From Phascolarctos cinereus (taxonomy: Eukaryota; Chordata; Mammalia; Diprotodontia; Phascolarctidae), in NCBI RefSeq assembly GCF_002099425.1, contig NW_018344336.1, positions 282,001-346,000 on the forward strand: 64,000 bases of DNA, in the 5' to 3' direction. Below, in pieces: positions 12,089 to 25,400 of the stretch. The notes below the pieces were generated by a model, which saw only the letters and a program-made list of their open reading frames with translations, was not told the DNA's origin and searched no databases. How positions within the stretch are numbered: position 1 is the first letter of the stretch; every line of letters begins with the position of its first letter. The position numbers and the translations under genes were made by a program.

Positions 12089-12763
12089 TGGGGTAAGGGC
12101 CCAAGCCAAGACCTTTGCCTCTCACCCCAAAAAGAATTTGTGTCTCATTTGTCTACAGGCCCCAGAAAACCCTTAAACTTTCCTTGAACTCACTCACTTG
12201 GTCAAGGAAGTCTAGCAGTCCCCAGAAGTTATTCTTATTATTATTCCTATCAACTGGCTCTACTTTATTTCCTAGGCCCTATCTCCCAGTTCTTTGTTAC
12301 CTTAATTTAAGCCTAGCCCACTATTGGCTATTGTCTATTACTGGCCTAATAGACCTGGGTTATATTTCCCATCTTAGATCTTATCCAGACCCCATTCAAC
12401 CTCCCAGACACTCCCATTGGGATTCTCCCAGGACCCTTTCCCCAGTCACCCCAGCTTCAAGATCCTCCCTAAATTCCTCCTTCAGTCACCCCAGCTTCAA
12501 GATCCTCCTCCCAGCCCCTCCTCCAGTTACCCCAAACTACTTGGCTCTATATAAGATCCATCCTGGCCGCCATTTACGGGCTGAGACTTCCTCATGTCCA
12601 CTTGTTCTTATAGGTATCAGATTCCTTAAGAGTCTGCCCTATATGGCTCATCTTTAGTAAATCTTATCTTCAGCTGAAAGAAGGCTTGGGTCAAATCCTT
12701 TTGGGCAGGACCTGAGTGTCGTCATTTTGGGGTCTCAGCACCCCCAGCATCTAAACCTCAACA
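12089..12763 (+). repeat. 5' LTR of ERV family A
   Basis: Begins TGGGGTAAGGGCC and ends CTCAACA. TATATAAG box near 12,549. Carries a short internal tandem duplication of the block CAGTCACCCCAGCTTCAAGA (12,437 and 12,484) that the 3' LTR has once. Confidence 0.85.
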
Positions 12764-12856
12764 TTTATGGTTCCCTGACAGGGAAAAACTGCTCAATCCC
12801 AAATTCTTCTCCAGCCAAAACTGGAAGGTATGTAAGCCTCCCGCTCTCCCTAATCC

Positions 12857-12990
12857 TTTTTTTTTTTTTTTGACTAGGCAATGGGGTTAAGTGACTTGCT
12901 CAGGGTCACACAGCTAGTAAGTGCTATGTGTCTGAGGCTGGATTTGAACTCAGGTCCTCCTGAATCCAGGACCAGTGCTCTATCCACCGC
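12857..12990 (-). mobile_element. tRNA-derived SINE inside ERV A, antisense
   Basis: A T-run at 12,857 leads into the reverse SINE body (GTTAAGTGACTTGCTCAGGG). It is flanked by CTCCCTAATCC on both sides (12,846 and 12,993), a target duplication. It therefore entered after the provirus. Confidence 0.9.
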
Positions 12991-15900
12991 CCCCTCCCTA
13001 ATCCCTTCTTGCCCAGTGGTTGGAGGGGGGGGGGATTTCCAAGGACCTAGTAAGGCTTGGCTTGGAAGTGTTTTTCTGGCCTGACCTCTCAGGTCCCATT
13101 AGGTCAGACAGCGACGAGGCTGTCCCAAACTCAGCCTGACACTCTCATGCTATTGGTCCAGTGGTTCTGTTTAAGCACATGGACCTGGGTATACCTTCCT
13201 TAGCACAGAGGATTGACTTCCTATCTGAAAGGGTAGGCCCAATCCTCTCAATTCTCTCAGTGCTAGGGAATTGGTAAAACTTCAGGTACTATTTTTTCTT
13301 TTTTGTTTTAAGGTTTTTAAAAATTATTTTGTTTTTTGTTTTGTTTTGTTGTTTCCCAAGGCATATTTCCATATCCTCCTTTGGAGAGAGGGGCTTTCAG
13401 CTGCCCCCCCACCCCCCCAATCCTCTTCCATTCCCAAGAATTCACCTTGGGGCTGTCTTTTACAAAATCGGAAAAAAATTAGTTTCTCTGAAGAACTTAA
13501 AAAGAAAAGGCTGTTGGTTTTTTTTGCAACACTCTTTGGCCTCAGTATCACCTGGAAAATTATGAGGCATGGCCCATTTTTGGGACATTACAGCAAAAAA
13601 CACTCTCAGAGTTAGAAAGATATTGTCGCAGAGGAAGAAAATGGTTGGAGATTTCTTACTTAATGGCTTTTGTTGAGCTTTCTCATGACCTCATTCTCAG
13701 AAAAGATTGTAAGATGCTTGTACTAGAGCTGCCCTACTAATGGGGAATGGGGATCAAATGGACTTTTTGGATGATCCTCTTCTTATGGTTCCTAGGGTTA
13801 TGGCACCCCCCTCTTCCCAGCCTCCATCAGCACCACCGTCCTGGCACCTATCTCCACCCAATTCTCCTTTAGCTTCTCTAGCTGTTCCCCATTCTCCCCA
13901 GGCCCCTCCTTCTGCTCCCTGTCCTTCCCCGACCCTTCCTTCTGCTCCCCATTCTCCCTTGACCCCTCCTGCAGCTCCCCATTCTCCTCTGCCCCCCCTT
14001 GTTTCCCATGCCCCCTCCTCCTTGCCCAACCCCTCTTTCCCTTGGTTTCCCTACCCTTTTCCTCTAGCCCACCCTCCTTTGGGTCCTGTCTCATTCACCT
14101 TCCATGTCTCCTATCCTGCATTTCCTCCCCAGACCCCTGCTCTGGAGGCAACTTCTATTCAGGCCTTGAGCAAGGGCCTCTCCTGGGGCGCCTCCTCCTC
14201 AGGCCCCTACCCCTGAGGAGACCCCTTCTCAGGCTTCGGGCAAGGGTCTTACCTCAGCACTTCCTTCCCTGGCCCTTCCCCTTGAGGCAAGGACCACCCA
14301 GGCCCTGGCTTCAGCCCCAGTCTCAATGGTATCTCCTCCCCTGACCCCCTCCCCGTCCTCCAGTGCCAGCTAATCTTTCCCCTTGCCAGCCTATTTCCCA
14401 GCCTTGCAGTCCAGTCTAGTTTAGCCAGCACTCCCCAGTCCCTCACTCATAAGAAGTGGGTCTTCCTATCTCCCTCCCCTAAAAGCCCCGGTTCCCACAG
14501 TGCCTTCAGGGCTTTTTCTTTTAAGGAGAGTACCTGCCTCACCTTATGGGACAATTAGGGTGTATGTTCTGTTCTCCATTTCAGATCTCAATCAGGTTAA
14601 AGAAAGACTGGGTTGATACTCTGAAGATCCCACTAAGTTTACTGAGGACTTCAGGGATGTGTCCCTACAATTCGAGCTTTCTTGGGGTGATTTGCATATA
14701 CTCTTCTCCACTTGTTGTACCATGGAGAAGAGAATCTGGGAACAGGCCCAAAAATGTGGGGATCATTTTGCTAACAATGACCCTACAAAATACCCCCCAG
14801 GAACAGCTGTTGTTCCCACTAGTGACCTGGGATGGGATTATCAGAAGAGTGAGGATAGTGCAAAGAGAGACCACATGGTAATTTGCCTGTTAGAAGGCCT
14901 GAAAACATCATTTCAAAAGCAAGTAAATTTTCAAAAAGTTAAGGAAATTACTCAGGTAGAAAAGGAGAACCCTGCCCTAGGACAGGCTACTAGAAGCCCT
15001 TAAAAAGTATAGGAATTTAGATCCTGACTACAGAAGGGACAGCAGTCCTTAGCATGTATTCATTAATCAGTCTGTCCCAGGAGGAAACTGCAGAAATTGG
15101 CATTGGGTCCCCAAACACCTCAGGCCCAGTTATTGGAGAAAGCCTTTGGAGTCTTTAACAACAGAGACCTAGTTGTACCAGAGGAGAAAGAAGGCAGGAA
15201 GAGGGCTAGAGACAGAGAACATGCTCGATTCCTGGCTGCTGCCATGGCCAGGAAGAGACCTGAGGGTGCTTCTGGCAACTTGGCAGTGGGGAAACCTGCT
15301 TTCGATGCCACCAGGAGGGCCACTGTTCTAAGGAGTGCCCCTCTAGGGTGCCCCCCCCAGGGGAAGCCCCCAGGACCATGCCCGACATGTGACTAGGAGG
15401 GATGTTGGAGGAAGGATTGTCCCCAAGGTTGGAGAAGTGGTGGAGCTGCCTCCCAGCACCCTGTCCTCTAGTCCTCTTAAGACTCAGAATCACTGGAGGG
15501 CCTGGGGTTGGCAGTGCTCCTACTTTCCTCATCTCTGTCGCCCAGCCCTGGGCAGAAATCAAGGCTCAAGGTAAGGTTACCCACTTTACCATGGCTATGT
15601 TCTCTGTTTTAGCCAATTACTCTAGCTCGACCCGTCTGGTCATGGGCATTGAAGGGAAAACTAAGGGGTGTCTCTAGACATATCTATTCCCCTGCCTATT
15701 TGAGGATCTGTTGTTTAAACATTCCTCCCTTATGATCTTCTCTTGCCCTGCCCCCTTGTTGGGAAGGGACCTGATGATGAAGTTGGGGAGCCAATTTTCT
15801 CTAGTTAAGCCCCCCATCCCCCCCTTTTCCTCTGTTCACCAGATCTCCCCATGTTCCCCCAGAAGTGTGGGAGACAGCTTGGGATCAAGGAATTCCTTGG

Positions 15901-17091
15901 CGAGCTTCTCTTGCCACCCCAGCCCTTGTTCACCTCTGAGACCCTACAGTATTGCCCCATTGCCATATTTATAGCCATACCCAGGAGGCTTCTTTGGCTG
16001 CTGCTCCAGGAGCACTTACTCTCTTGGGCATTCAAGGCTATAGGGTCTTTTTGAACAAAGTCCAGATAGCATGCCAGTCTGTAAAGTACCTGGGCCATAA
16101 ACTAACACCCACCTCTGGCTCCTTAACCTCAGAGAGGAAAAGGGCAATCCTGTCTATCCCTGTCCCAGCCACTAAGAAACAACTTTGAACTTTTCTAGGC
16201 ATGGCTGGATTTTGTAGACTCTGGATCCCTAATTTTGGTCTTATTGCTAAGCCCCCTTATGACTCTACTCAAGGCCCTGTCTCACTCTAGAGTGGGGCCC
16301 CAACCAGGCTAACACTTTTGAGATTTTAAAATCTAAATTGACCACTATGCCAGCATTAGCTCTACCCAACCTAGAAAAACCTTTCATTCTGTATGTGGAT
16401 GAAAGGAGAGGACAAGCTTTGGGACTCCTAACCCAGTCCTTAGGACTTAACCCCAGGCCAGGTGCTTATTTTTCAAACAATTAGACTTCATGGCTGCCCT
16501 ATGGCCTTCATGCCTCCAGGCAGTGGCTGCTACAGCCATTCTGTTCAAAAGTCATCAGACTGGCAGTAAGCTAGGAGAAACCATCTGACAAATCTGTCCG
16601 GCTTGCCCAACTTGTACCCGGAGACTCTGGAATATACTTGTGAATCCTTGGAGGACCTCAAGCTACCATTTGGAAAGGCCCCAGCCCCCCCACAGGACAG
16701 GTGGATAAAAATAGGTGAAATCATACATGCCCTTTTCCTTTTATGTTTTTACCTTGCCATAGTCATTTTTAATTCCCTCCAGGGAAATTGTCTTCTCTCT
16801 ATACTCCTTTTGTGGCTGTTCCGTCCTTGTTTGCTTAACCTCCTTGCCACGTTTGTGTTTGTCTCCTCTAGGGTCGTACCATCAACTTCCAGATGACTGC
16901 TCAGGCTATAACCTCGGACCCTCTGACTGAGTCCAAGGTCTCTGGCCCACTGGACCTGAAGTCTGATCCCTTGGGGACCCAGCGAGGCAGGGACAGCTCT
17001 ATGCCCCTTGCCAGTAGGAAGCAGTTTCAAAAGCCAAGACCTTCGCCCTTTACCCCAAAAGAATTTGGGTCCCATTTGTTTGAGGAGGGTA

Positions 17092-17711
17092 TGATAGATG
17101 GGGGTGGGCCCCAAAGCCAAGTTCTTGGCCCTTTGCCCCAAAGGGAATCTGACTCACAGGCCCCAGACCCTCATCTTCCTTTGAAAGCCTTAGCCTTACC
17201 TTTTAATCTTATTCAGATGCGCCTTAAAAGAATCTGACTCCCTTTTGTCTATAGGCCCCAGAAAGGCCTTCTCTGGTCTCAAACTGTTCCTTATCAACTC
17301 CCCTTATCTCCTTTTGAAAGTCCTAGCCCCACCTTGATTTTGTGCAGATGCCTTTCAAACTTCTGCCTTCCTGTTCCCTCCATTGTCTATTCCCATTGTC
17401 TATTTAATCTCTCTGACCTCCCCAATTAGAATTGTTACCTAGACCCTTTTCCCAACCCCCTTCTCTGGCCACCCAAAGTTACTTTAGTATTTAAGATCCA
17501 CCTTGGCCCTCATTCAGAGGCTGAGAATCTCAGGCCCACAAGGCTGAGAACCTCTCATGCCCTCCTGTCCTTACAGGAGTCACCTGGCCTCTGTGATTTA
17601 TCACTAACAAACTTTTCCTCTGGCTGAAGAAGATTTGAGTTGAATTCATTCAGCAGGGCCCGGTACCACGATCTTGGGGTCCCAGCATCCCAAAAGTCCT
17701 AGACCTCTTCA
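17092..17711 (+). mobile_element. Family B LTR abutting the ERV A 3' LTR
   Basis: Same LTR family as 10,156 and 59,577. It ends in CTCTTCA at 17,711, and the family A LTR starts TGATGGGG at the very next base. A short piece resembling the first part of such an LTR also lies just before it (about 17,030-17,085). The abutting ends suggest nested insertion followed by recombination. Confidence 0.8.
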
Positions 17712-18320
17712 TGATGGGGTGTGGGCCTAAGCCAAGACCTTTACCCCTCACCCCAGAAAGACTTTGGGTCCCATTTGTCTACAGGCCCCAGAAAACCCTT
17801 AAACTCACTCATTTGGTCAAAGAAGTCTAGCAGTCCTCTGAAATTATTATTATTATTCCTATCAACTAGCTTTTCCTTATTTCCTAGGCCCTATCTCCCA
17901 GTTCTTTGTTACCCTAATTTAAGCCCAGCCCTCTATTGTCTATTACTGACCTAATAGCCCTGGGTTATATTTCCCATCTTAGATCTTATCCAGACCCTAT
18001 TCAACCTCCCAGACACTCCCATTGGGATTCTCCTTTCCCCAGTCACCCCAGCTTCAAGATCCTCCTCCCAGCCCCTCCTCCAGTCACCCCAAACTACTTG
18101 GCTCTATATAAGATCCATCCTGGCCACCATTTACGGGCTGAGACTTCCACGTGCCCACTTGTTCTTATAGGTGTCAGATTCCTTAAGAGTCTGCCCTATG
18201 TGGCTCATCTTTAATAAATCTTGTCTTTGGCGGAAAGAAGGCTTGGGTCAAATTCTTTTGGGCAGGACCTGCGTGTCATCATTTTGGGCACCCAGCACCC
18301 CTAGCATCTAAACCTCAACA
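17712..18320 (+). repeat. 3' LTR of ERV family A
   Basis: Homologous to 12,089-12,763 through to the CTCAACA end. Carries CTATATAAGATCC and TTTAATAAATCTTG. No target duplication is visible with the 5' flank. Confidence 0.85.
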
Positions 18321-19140
18321 CCTCCACATTCCCTGAATTTGGCCACAGTTTAGGAGTATCAAGAGAAAGGAAGAGTCTTTTTGAAAACTTACAGAGATTC
18401 ATATTAGTTAACAAGACATAGAAAGATTTGCCAGCAAAGATTTTCCTTCAAAACCTCTTGTACACACTTACAAACTGAGAGACACATAAACATAGGCACA
18501 TTCTGTCCTGACACTTCCTTTATCAATCATATCCCAAATAATCTTCACTCCACGGAGTTTTTTCTACTCTGCCTCTCTCCTGTGCCTCTGGTGCATGAAG
18601 TCAGAAAGAGAGAGACACAGAGACACAGAGAGAGACTTTGTTCTTAATCCAAGGATACAGATACCATTTCAAGGTCTCTCTCAACAGTGCTGAAAGTTCT
18701 CATCTATGCCTAGGTTATAAATCTTTCATTAAGCAACACACAGTTGGCACACGGGATTCTTCTCCCTCCCCCACCGAGAAGCCTATCAAGGCACAAGCCA
18801 ATGTGCATTTTCTGGGTGTCCCCATACTTGTGTGGCTCAAGCCACCCCTCCCACATCAGTCGGCTGTGAGTGGCCAAGCAGGGATTCCCCTCTGGCTGGC
18901 ATGCTATCTCTCCCTCAGGGATGAAGATAACCAAGATTCCTCCTTTGAAAGCCTCACTCCTCAAGCCCCTTTCTTTGGTTTCTTGCTGACTATGCCAGAT
19001 GTAAGGGGGCAGAATCTGTTCTTCCCTAATTATACCAATTGGAAGGTGTCATTCTCTCTTCTGACAGAATACTGAGATACCATAGAAAGAGGGGCCCAGA
19101 CCAACTTGGTTATTCATAGGTTTTATTAGGATTAATTAAT
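18321..19140. other. No recognised feature
   Basis: Includes a short GAGAGACACAGAGACACAGA simple stretch near 18,610. No gene or named repeat recognised. Confidence 0.35.
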
Positions 19141-19156
19141 TGCTTAGGCTAATTGG

Positions 19157-19414
19157 TGACTTCTTTTTTTAATTTTTTTTTTTAGGCAATTGGGGCTAAG
19201 TGACTTGCCTAGGGCCACACAGCTAGTAAGTGTCAAAGATTTTGTTTTCTTTCTTTACCAGTCTAGAATTTTTTTTTATTTAGGTAATTGGGGTTAAGTG
19301 ACCTGCCCAGGGTCACACAGCTAGTGTCAAGTGTTTGGTCTGAGGCCAGATTTGAACTCAGGTCCTCCTGACTTCAGGGCCAGTGCTCTTATCCACTGTG
19401 CCACCTAGCTGCCC
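19157..19414 (-). mobile_element. Dimeric SINE, antisense
   Basis: A complete SINE (19,265-19,414) and the 3' half of a second SINE (19,160-19,231) are joined by a 34-bp linker. One perfect 16-bp target duplication, TGCTTAGGCTAATTGG, surrounds the whole (19,141-19,156 and 19,415-19,430). A single duplication around both halves indicates insertion as one unit rather than two events. Confidence 0.85.
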
Positions 19415-19430
19415 TGCTTAGGCTAATTGG

Positions 19431-19915
19431 GCCGATTGTCCTGGGCAGCAGCAGGACAAAGTAACATCGTGGATCCATGCACCAATTCTAGGCTAGGTCA
19501 GATATTCTATAAAAACAGAACAAAGAAGGCATATTGCCGGGGATGGCCCAGGGTCATGTGCTAGTGTTCCTATGGGATAGTTTGAACTTCTTTTGCTGTT
19601 TATATTTACTCAAGGTAGTTTACATTCTTCTGTGGAGTCATAGGTCATGTTCCCACTCTGCCTACCCCTATATTGGCAACTTCCTCTTGACTTTTACTGA
19701 GTTGGCATTCCACTTGAAACCCCAGATGTTTTTTGGATCAACTGTTACCTAGACACATCCCAGCCCCCCCCATCTCTAGAGCTTCCCTCACCCCCTTACA
19801 CAAGTCTGGTTCTCATGCAGATGCTTCTGGGAAACCAACTGTAATAAGAGCAGGTCAATAGGTCAAGCACTTCAGGGGGTGATGCTCTTAACCACACAAG
19901 AGGTTCTCTGTGATC
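19431..19915. other. No recognised feature
   Basis: No recognised gene or repeat. Confidence 0.3.
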
Positions 19916-20580
19916 AAAGTTTAGTTTCCACCTTTATTTTAATGTTTTAGGAAGACCTTTTCTTCTTCATCTTCTACTTACCATCCTAAGGGGACAGGGA
20001 TGGAGAGGCTTTTTAGAGTAGAAAAATGCTTCTTAATTATTGTAGAGAAACTAAAAAGAATGAGCTGGGAGTGATCTGAGAAGAATGTAGTAGGTGAAGA
20101 AGAGCATCACATTCAGGGTGGGGCTGGGAGGAGGAACGATGTGGAAAATTATCCCACATCAATGGGATAGAAGTCTATACAACGAGGAGGAACTCAGGAG
20201 GGAGTGGTCACAGGAGGGAAGAATACACATACACAGACTTGGGCACAGAAATGCATTTCACTCACCATGGAACCAGGAGGAAAAAAGGAAAGAGGGAGTG
20301 GGGGGGGTGAATGAGATGGAGCATAGATTAAGAGATGGATTAGTTAGAAGGAAAACAAACTCTTAAAGAGGGAAGGGGGAAAGAGAAGTGTAAAAGAATA
20401 GGATGGAGAGAAATACACAATTATTCCTCAGGACTAGGAATGTGAATGGGATGAACCCCACCCCCCAATACAAAAGGAAAATCATAGCAAAGTTGCTTAG
20501 AAAACAAAGTCTAGCAATCTGTTGTTTACAAGGAACACATCTGAATTTGACAGACAGATACACACACAAACCCAATTAAA
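19916..20580 (+). mobile_element. L1 LINE fragment, sense, up to the start of ORF2
   Basis: Contains the L1 ORF2 start-region landmarks GTGAATGGGATGAACCCC (20,440) and TCTGTTGTTTACAAGGAACA (20,517), the latter encoding the endonuclease start. The frame is decayed. Confidence 0.6.
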
Positions 20581-21220
20581 ATAAGATCCTTAGGGGACAG
20601 TAGGCATCCTTTGGGTCCCCAGGGGACTTGCAAGCTGTCAGTGCTCCCAAAAGGATGTGAATCAGGGCAAAGTCCACTCACATACTTACCTCCTGGTCTG
20701 AGCTCTGCAAGTTCCTGACCCAGCTTGGGGATGACTGGCTTGTCCCTGGTTGGGAGTTTCAGGGGAATGCTGCTGGACTCAGCTGCTGTTAGCTGGCTAG
20801 GAGGCTCTGCAGGTTCACAGCAACTGGACTACAGGCTCCTCTTGGGTCTGGGACTCCTGCTCTCCTTCTTCCACTGCAGGCTTCCACACTGGCCTGGAGG
20901 CTAGAACCAAGTCCCCGATTTGCCCCTGGTGTCCAGAGCCACAAGGTTACTGTTTGTTTCTGAACCTTAGCGCATGGCTAAGTAGCCTGCTAGCGACCAC
21001 TCCTCTCCACCACCCCATTGTGAGGATCTCCCTGCTCAGTCTGACCCAGACCAGGGTAGGGGTTGACAGGGCTGCTGCATGGTACTCAGCCCTGCACCGT
21101 GCACTAGTTCCGGGATCCCCTGGGATGTCTTTCTGCCCCAGTGGAATGCACCGTGCAGGGGCACACCCAATTTGCCATTACATATTGAAAGTAATTTTAA
21201 TGCTGTACCACTTGATCATA
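20581..21220. other. GC-richer stretch, possible L1 5' UTR-like or unassigned
   Basis: Sequence rich in CTGG and CAGG blocks, reminiscent of marsupial L1 5' regions, but no firm landmark is recognised. No coding exon is supported. Confidence 0.25.
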
Positions 21221-21226
21221 ATAATT

Positions 21227-21823
21227 TGTAACATCCCCTTCTCTTTCAAAAGGCTAGCTTAGAGAGAAGCCCCGCCCCAGCTAAAGAATGTCCTAAGCAT
21301 TCTAGCTCCTCTCAAGGCATCTGCTGGATGCATCTGGCCTGGGCCCCACCCAACTAGGAACCCTGATTAATGTCTATGGCATAAATAAGATCCAGTTTGT
21401 TAGGTCCTTCCCCAGGGGAAAGAGCTCCCCTCCATTAGAGTTCGGGGTGGCCCAGCTTATGAAGGAAAAAACAAACCAGAGAGAACCCGATGGGGTGCCC
21501 GGATTGCTGGAGGGGGCTCATACCTCTTGATCAGGCCACGTTCTCAGCTGACCCCACCCCCTCTACAATGAAATGATTGAGAGGGGCTGAGAACTCTTAG
21601 CCCACCTCCTCATTAAATGTCCACCAATCAGGGTAGAGTTTCAACCCTGAGTGGAATTCCCCAGTCAGAAGGAACATACCTGATTTAAGATGTTTCAGAG
21701 TCTCTCTTAGCATCTTTGAGATAATCAAAGAGAATCACTGACCATTAATTTATTGATTGGCTGGCCTATTTAATAAATTAATTTTTATTACCCAGAACTT
21801 TGTCTCTCTGTTTACCCACAACA
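21227..21823 (+). mobile_element. Candidate solo LTR
   Basis: Starts TGTAACATCCCC and ends CCCACAACA. Has TTTAATAAATTAAT near the 3' end (21,769), then a U5-like stretch with TTTGTCTCTCTG. No target duplication was found, so the ends are provisional. Confidence 0.45.
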
Positions 21824-21904
21824 TGTTAACCAGTGTGATAGAAACATGAATTAGACTTATACTTCTCAATGCTAACAATCAAACTTTATTCATTAACAGC
21901 ATGC

Positions 21905-22445
21905 AAACATTAATTTATATCAACTTTTTTTCATTTTTTTCATTTTAAATTTTTTTTTTAAATTTTCTGTTCCAAATTTTGTCCCTCCCTCCACTCCCTC
22001 CCCCACCCATTGACAGACAACAAAGAAAACATCCATTACACATATAAAGTCAAGCAAAACATTTTCAAATTAGCCATATTGTGGGGGAGGGGGGGAAGCG
22101 AGAAAAATAAAGTGAAAAAAATATGCTTCAATTTGCACTCAGAGTTCATCTGTTCTCTCTCTGGAAGTCACAGCATTTTTTTTTTTTACCATGAGTACTT
22201 TAGAATTCTCATCGATCACAGTGTCTCAGTTTTTCACAGCTGGTTATTATTACAATATTGCTGTAACTGTATACAATGTTCTGCTTGCTTCACTTTTCAT
22301 CAGTACATATAAGTCTTCCCAGGTTTTTCTGAAACCATCCCCTTTATCATTTCTTACAGCACAACAATAATACATTACATACTGAATTGATTCAGCCATT
22401 CCCAAACTGATGGGCAAATATTCATCTGGCAATTGGCACTGTGCT
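21905..22445 (-). mobile_element. L1 LINE 3' region, antisense
   Basis: Marsupial L1 3' landmarks in reverse order: CCAAATTTTGTCCCTCCCTC (21,973), AGTACATATAAGTCTTCCCA (22,301), AGCCATTCCCAAACTGATGG (22,394). Confidence 0.75.
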
Positions 22446-22469
22446 CAATTGATTAGGGTAAGGGAGGGG

Positions 22470-25400
22470 TGGGACTTGAATCTCAAGTCTACAGAACAGA
22501 GGTGCTAGGCTGTCTCAACCCAAGAATAGGTTGAGGGCCAAGGGCTCCAGTGGTTTCTTATAGTTCTAGCTACGGACATTAGCAAGTTGCACCCAAGCTC
22601 TGATTAGCAGCTGGTGATCTAATTTGCTAATTAATTTGATTGATAGCTAATGGTGAGGCTGTTAACCAAATTTTCCCACTGGGGGGGCTGTCCTACACAA
22701 GGGTTACATATATTTATCAGTTTTTCATGAACACACACATTGTTTACCAATCTATTCCACAATATGCTTATCTTAATAATGAAAGAGAAGCTATGAAAAA
22801 CATAGGAACACTTCATCACAAAACGTTAGCCTAATAAAAAACAGAGTAAGTTATATCAAGACAACAAATGTACATCATTACATCCCCCTCTGGCTGCTGG
22901 CTAACCCTACAGCCATCTAGGATAGTCTGTAAATAGTATTATAATTACCATTAATACAATCCAAATAGTAATTCCAAATAAACATCACTTAGTGTTAGAA
23001 CAAATGGTACACATAAACATCATTATTACACTTATCATTAATACTTGAAAAAATGTTCTTAATGCATCATGATGATAGGTCTTTCCATATATCCCATGTT
23101 CTCTCATGTCAAGTCCTTTGCAGACCAAGCCAGGAACTCTCCTAAGAGAACACATTTCAAGGTCTCTTGATCTCTTCCCACTCAAGCCAACACCCTGCGA
23201 TGATCACTGTCCTATCCTTCCATCATTGGTCTTTCTTTAGGCCAGACACGACCACATAATCTCTGATTGCCAGCACCACCACCCTGCACCATTGCTTAAG
23301 CAATCACTGTTGTATGTTGGTGAGGTTTTCTTGTATCTCTGGCAAGCCCAAAGGTTGTAGCCCCTCTACCTCCGATGAAGTGTCTAAGCAAGTGGCATTC
23401 CCCCCTGCCATATTGGCAATGTTTTGTATCCTTGTTCATCCTGCTTTCACGACTGTGATTTGCAGGAACAACTGGATATCAAATAACCAAACAGAGGGTG
23501 AAGCCATTCTTGTTTGCAAGGGGCAGCAAGAAAGTACAATGAGGTGATACACAGGATATGGCGTGTGATGAGACAGGCAAAGATGAGCAGCAGTAGAGTC
23601 ACCGAGGCACCAAAGATGAAATCACAGCACTTGTACATCTGTTAAAAAGAAAAAGCACTTGGCAGAACTTTATACATAATTTATCTTCAAGGGATCTGCA
23701 ACCTTTTCACCAGATCCATCTGTAACCCAGATTGTATTCTACTTTTCCACCCCAATCGTCTCCACCAGAACTAGATGCTGGTTTGGGGGAGCTCTACTCC
23801 ACCACATTCTAGCTCTTTCTGCAAGAATCTAGAAATCAAATTTTTCCAAATCAATGGGAGCTAGAACGATAATTTTAAACTCCTCCATCAACCCAGGATG
23901 AATTTTCTTTAGCCTATAATTCAACTAGCTCACTGCTTTTCTAATGACTGCTTTCTAATTGGTAGCCTTGTATCCTCGAAGATTTTATTGACTTCAGTTT
24001 TAAGCATCTTTCTATCATCCCTACACCTCTGTAATACAAGGTAAATCAAAATTCCACATATTGGCCTGAGCCTTCACTGAGTCCTTGACCTTATGGGCTG
24101 CAAAATGCGATCTGTGATCACTCTTAATCATTACTGCCTGGCCATATAACCAATTAACAATGCTAGCCCTTCAAGAGAGGAGTCTGTTTTCTTATGTACA
24201 GGGGAGAACAGAAACTTATCCTGTGCATTTGCAAATTGAAATATTTTTATCAAGCTTATTAGTGAGTAGGCTAAAATAATCTGTCATACTGTGCCAGGAA
24301 CTGAGTTATTGATAATGGACACAGAGACGTTTCAATAAAGATCTGGCTTTCTGGCAAATGAGCCAAAGTAGTGAAAAGCATGATATGTGTGATGACATAA
24401 GTTTTTCATCAATCCATTATTTAGTAGGAATGGGAACTCCACAAGGGGTTTACCTGCTGTAGTGTCATCCTTCTCCAATAACTTAGAGGGAATATCAATG
24501 GATGGACTGCCATCTTCTCATGAAGATGGTTTATTCCTATTTCCCCTGCACTGGCTCTATTGAATTCAAGCCATTTACACTTCAGTACTGAGTGGTGGCA
24601 GTTCCAACAGGGGTAATTTTGGCCCATGCTAATACAGGAATTGGTGCTCCTACTGTTAGTGGAATACCTGGGGTCAGGCCTGATAGCATAATATACTAAC
24701 AGAGATAATTTTTTCACACATAGTGTATCTAATCTGAGAGTTGGTAGTCATCCCGAACCTTACTGGCATGTAAAACTCTTCATTTATCTCCCTTTGGCTT
24801 GATCCACAAGGACCAAGTCCTAAAATCTCCTTCATGACTGACTTCCAGTCTATAAAATGGGTTTGAAGAAACAGGAACAAGGGGCATGGTATGCTGCACT
24901 GCTCCCTTCATAGGCTCTGATGCATGCTGCTGTTTTGGTCCCATTCAAAGTGTCTTGATTTCCTTGGAACTTCATACATCAGACCTGCAGTATGGTTCTT
25001 CCAGACTCCAAACAATTCAACTAGTTTCTGCGCTTCCCTTTTCTCCTTCTGAGGCTTAAAAAGCTAAATATTTTCTATTTCTGGCTGAGGAATGGATACT
25101 TCCTCAAATCATCACTTAGAATTTAATTGAAAATTGACCCTTCTGTGCCATTTGTCAGGCAACTGTCAATCAATATGTTCTGTGGCCACTAACACCTGTG
25201 CTTATCATGCCCACTAGCTAATATGTAATCTATATAATGTTGTACAAGGCAGAAGCCTGAGTCCATTTTTTTTTAAGTTTTTTTCTGCACAGATTAGGCA
25301 AGAATATTTGTTTTTACATTTAAACAATTCTTAGCTCATGGGACACTCAAAAATAAGCAGTGGGCCAGATTGGGTCTACAAGGCCATAGTATGCTAACCC

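Larger units (their letters stand above)
12089..18320 (+). mobile_element. Old class I endogenous retrovirus (family A), broken
   Basis: Fossil gammaretrovirus-like provirus. Parts: 5' LTR 12,089-12,763; primer-binding site at 12,768-12,785 matching tRNA-Glu (TGGTTCCCTGACAGGGAA, one difference from the usual site); proline-rich gag spacer around 13,740-14,340; capsid-like stretch about 14,580-15,000; zinc knuckle of CX2CX4HX4C type at 15,298-15,339; protease, reverse-transcriptase and RNase H remnants about 15,720-16,460; env TM tail about 16,740-16,900; 3' LTR 17,712-18,320. Large parts of pol and nearly all of env are missing and many breaks are present. The LTRs differ at roughly one site in ten by eye, so the insertion is old. 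A SINE (12,857) and a family B LTR (17,092) lie inside it. Confidence 0.85.

Noticed and set aside
13740-14344. Proline-rich open frames as a possible host gene
   Set aside because: They lie between the LTRs of ERV family A in the gag position and fit a retroviral gag spacer.
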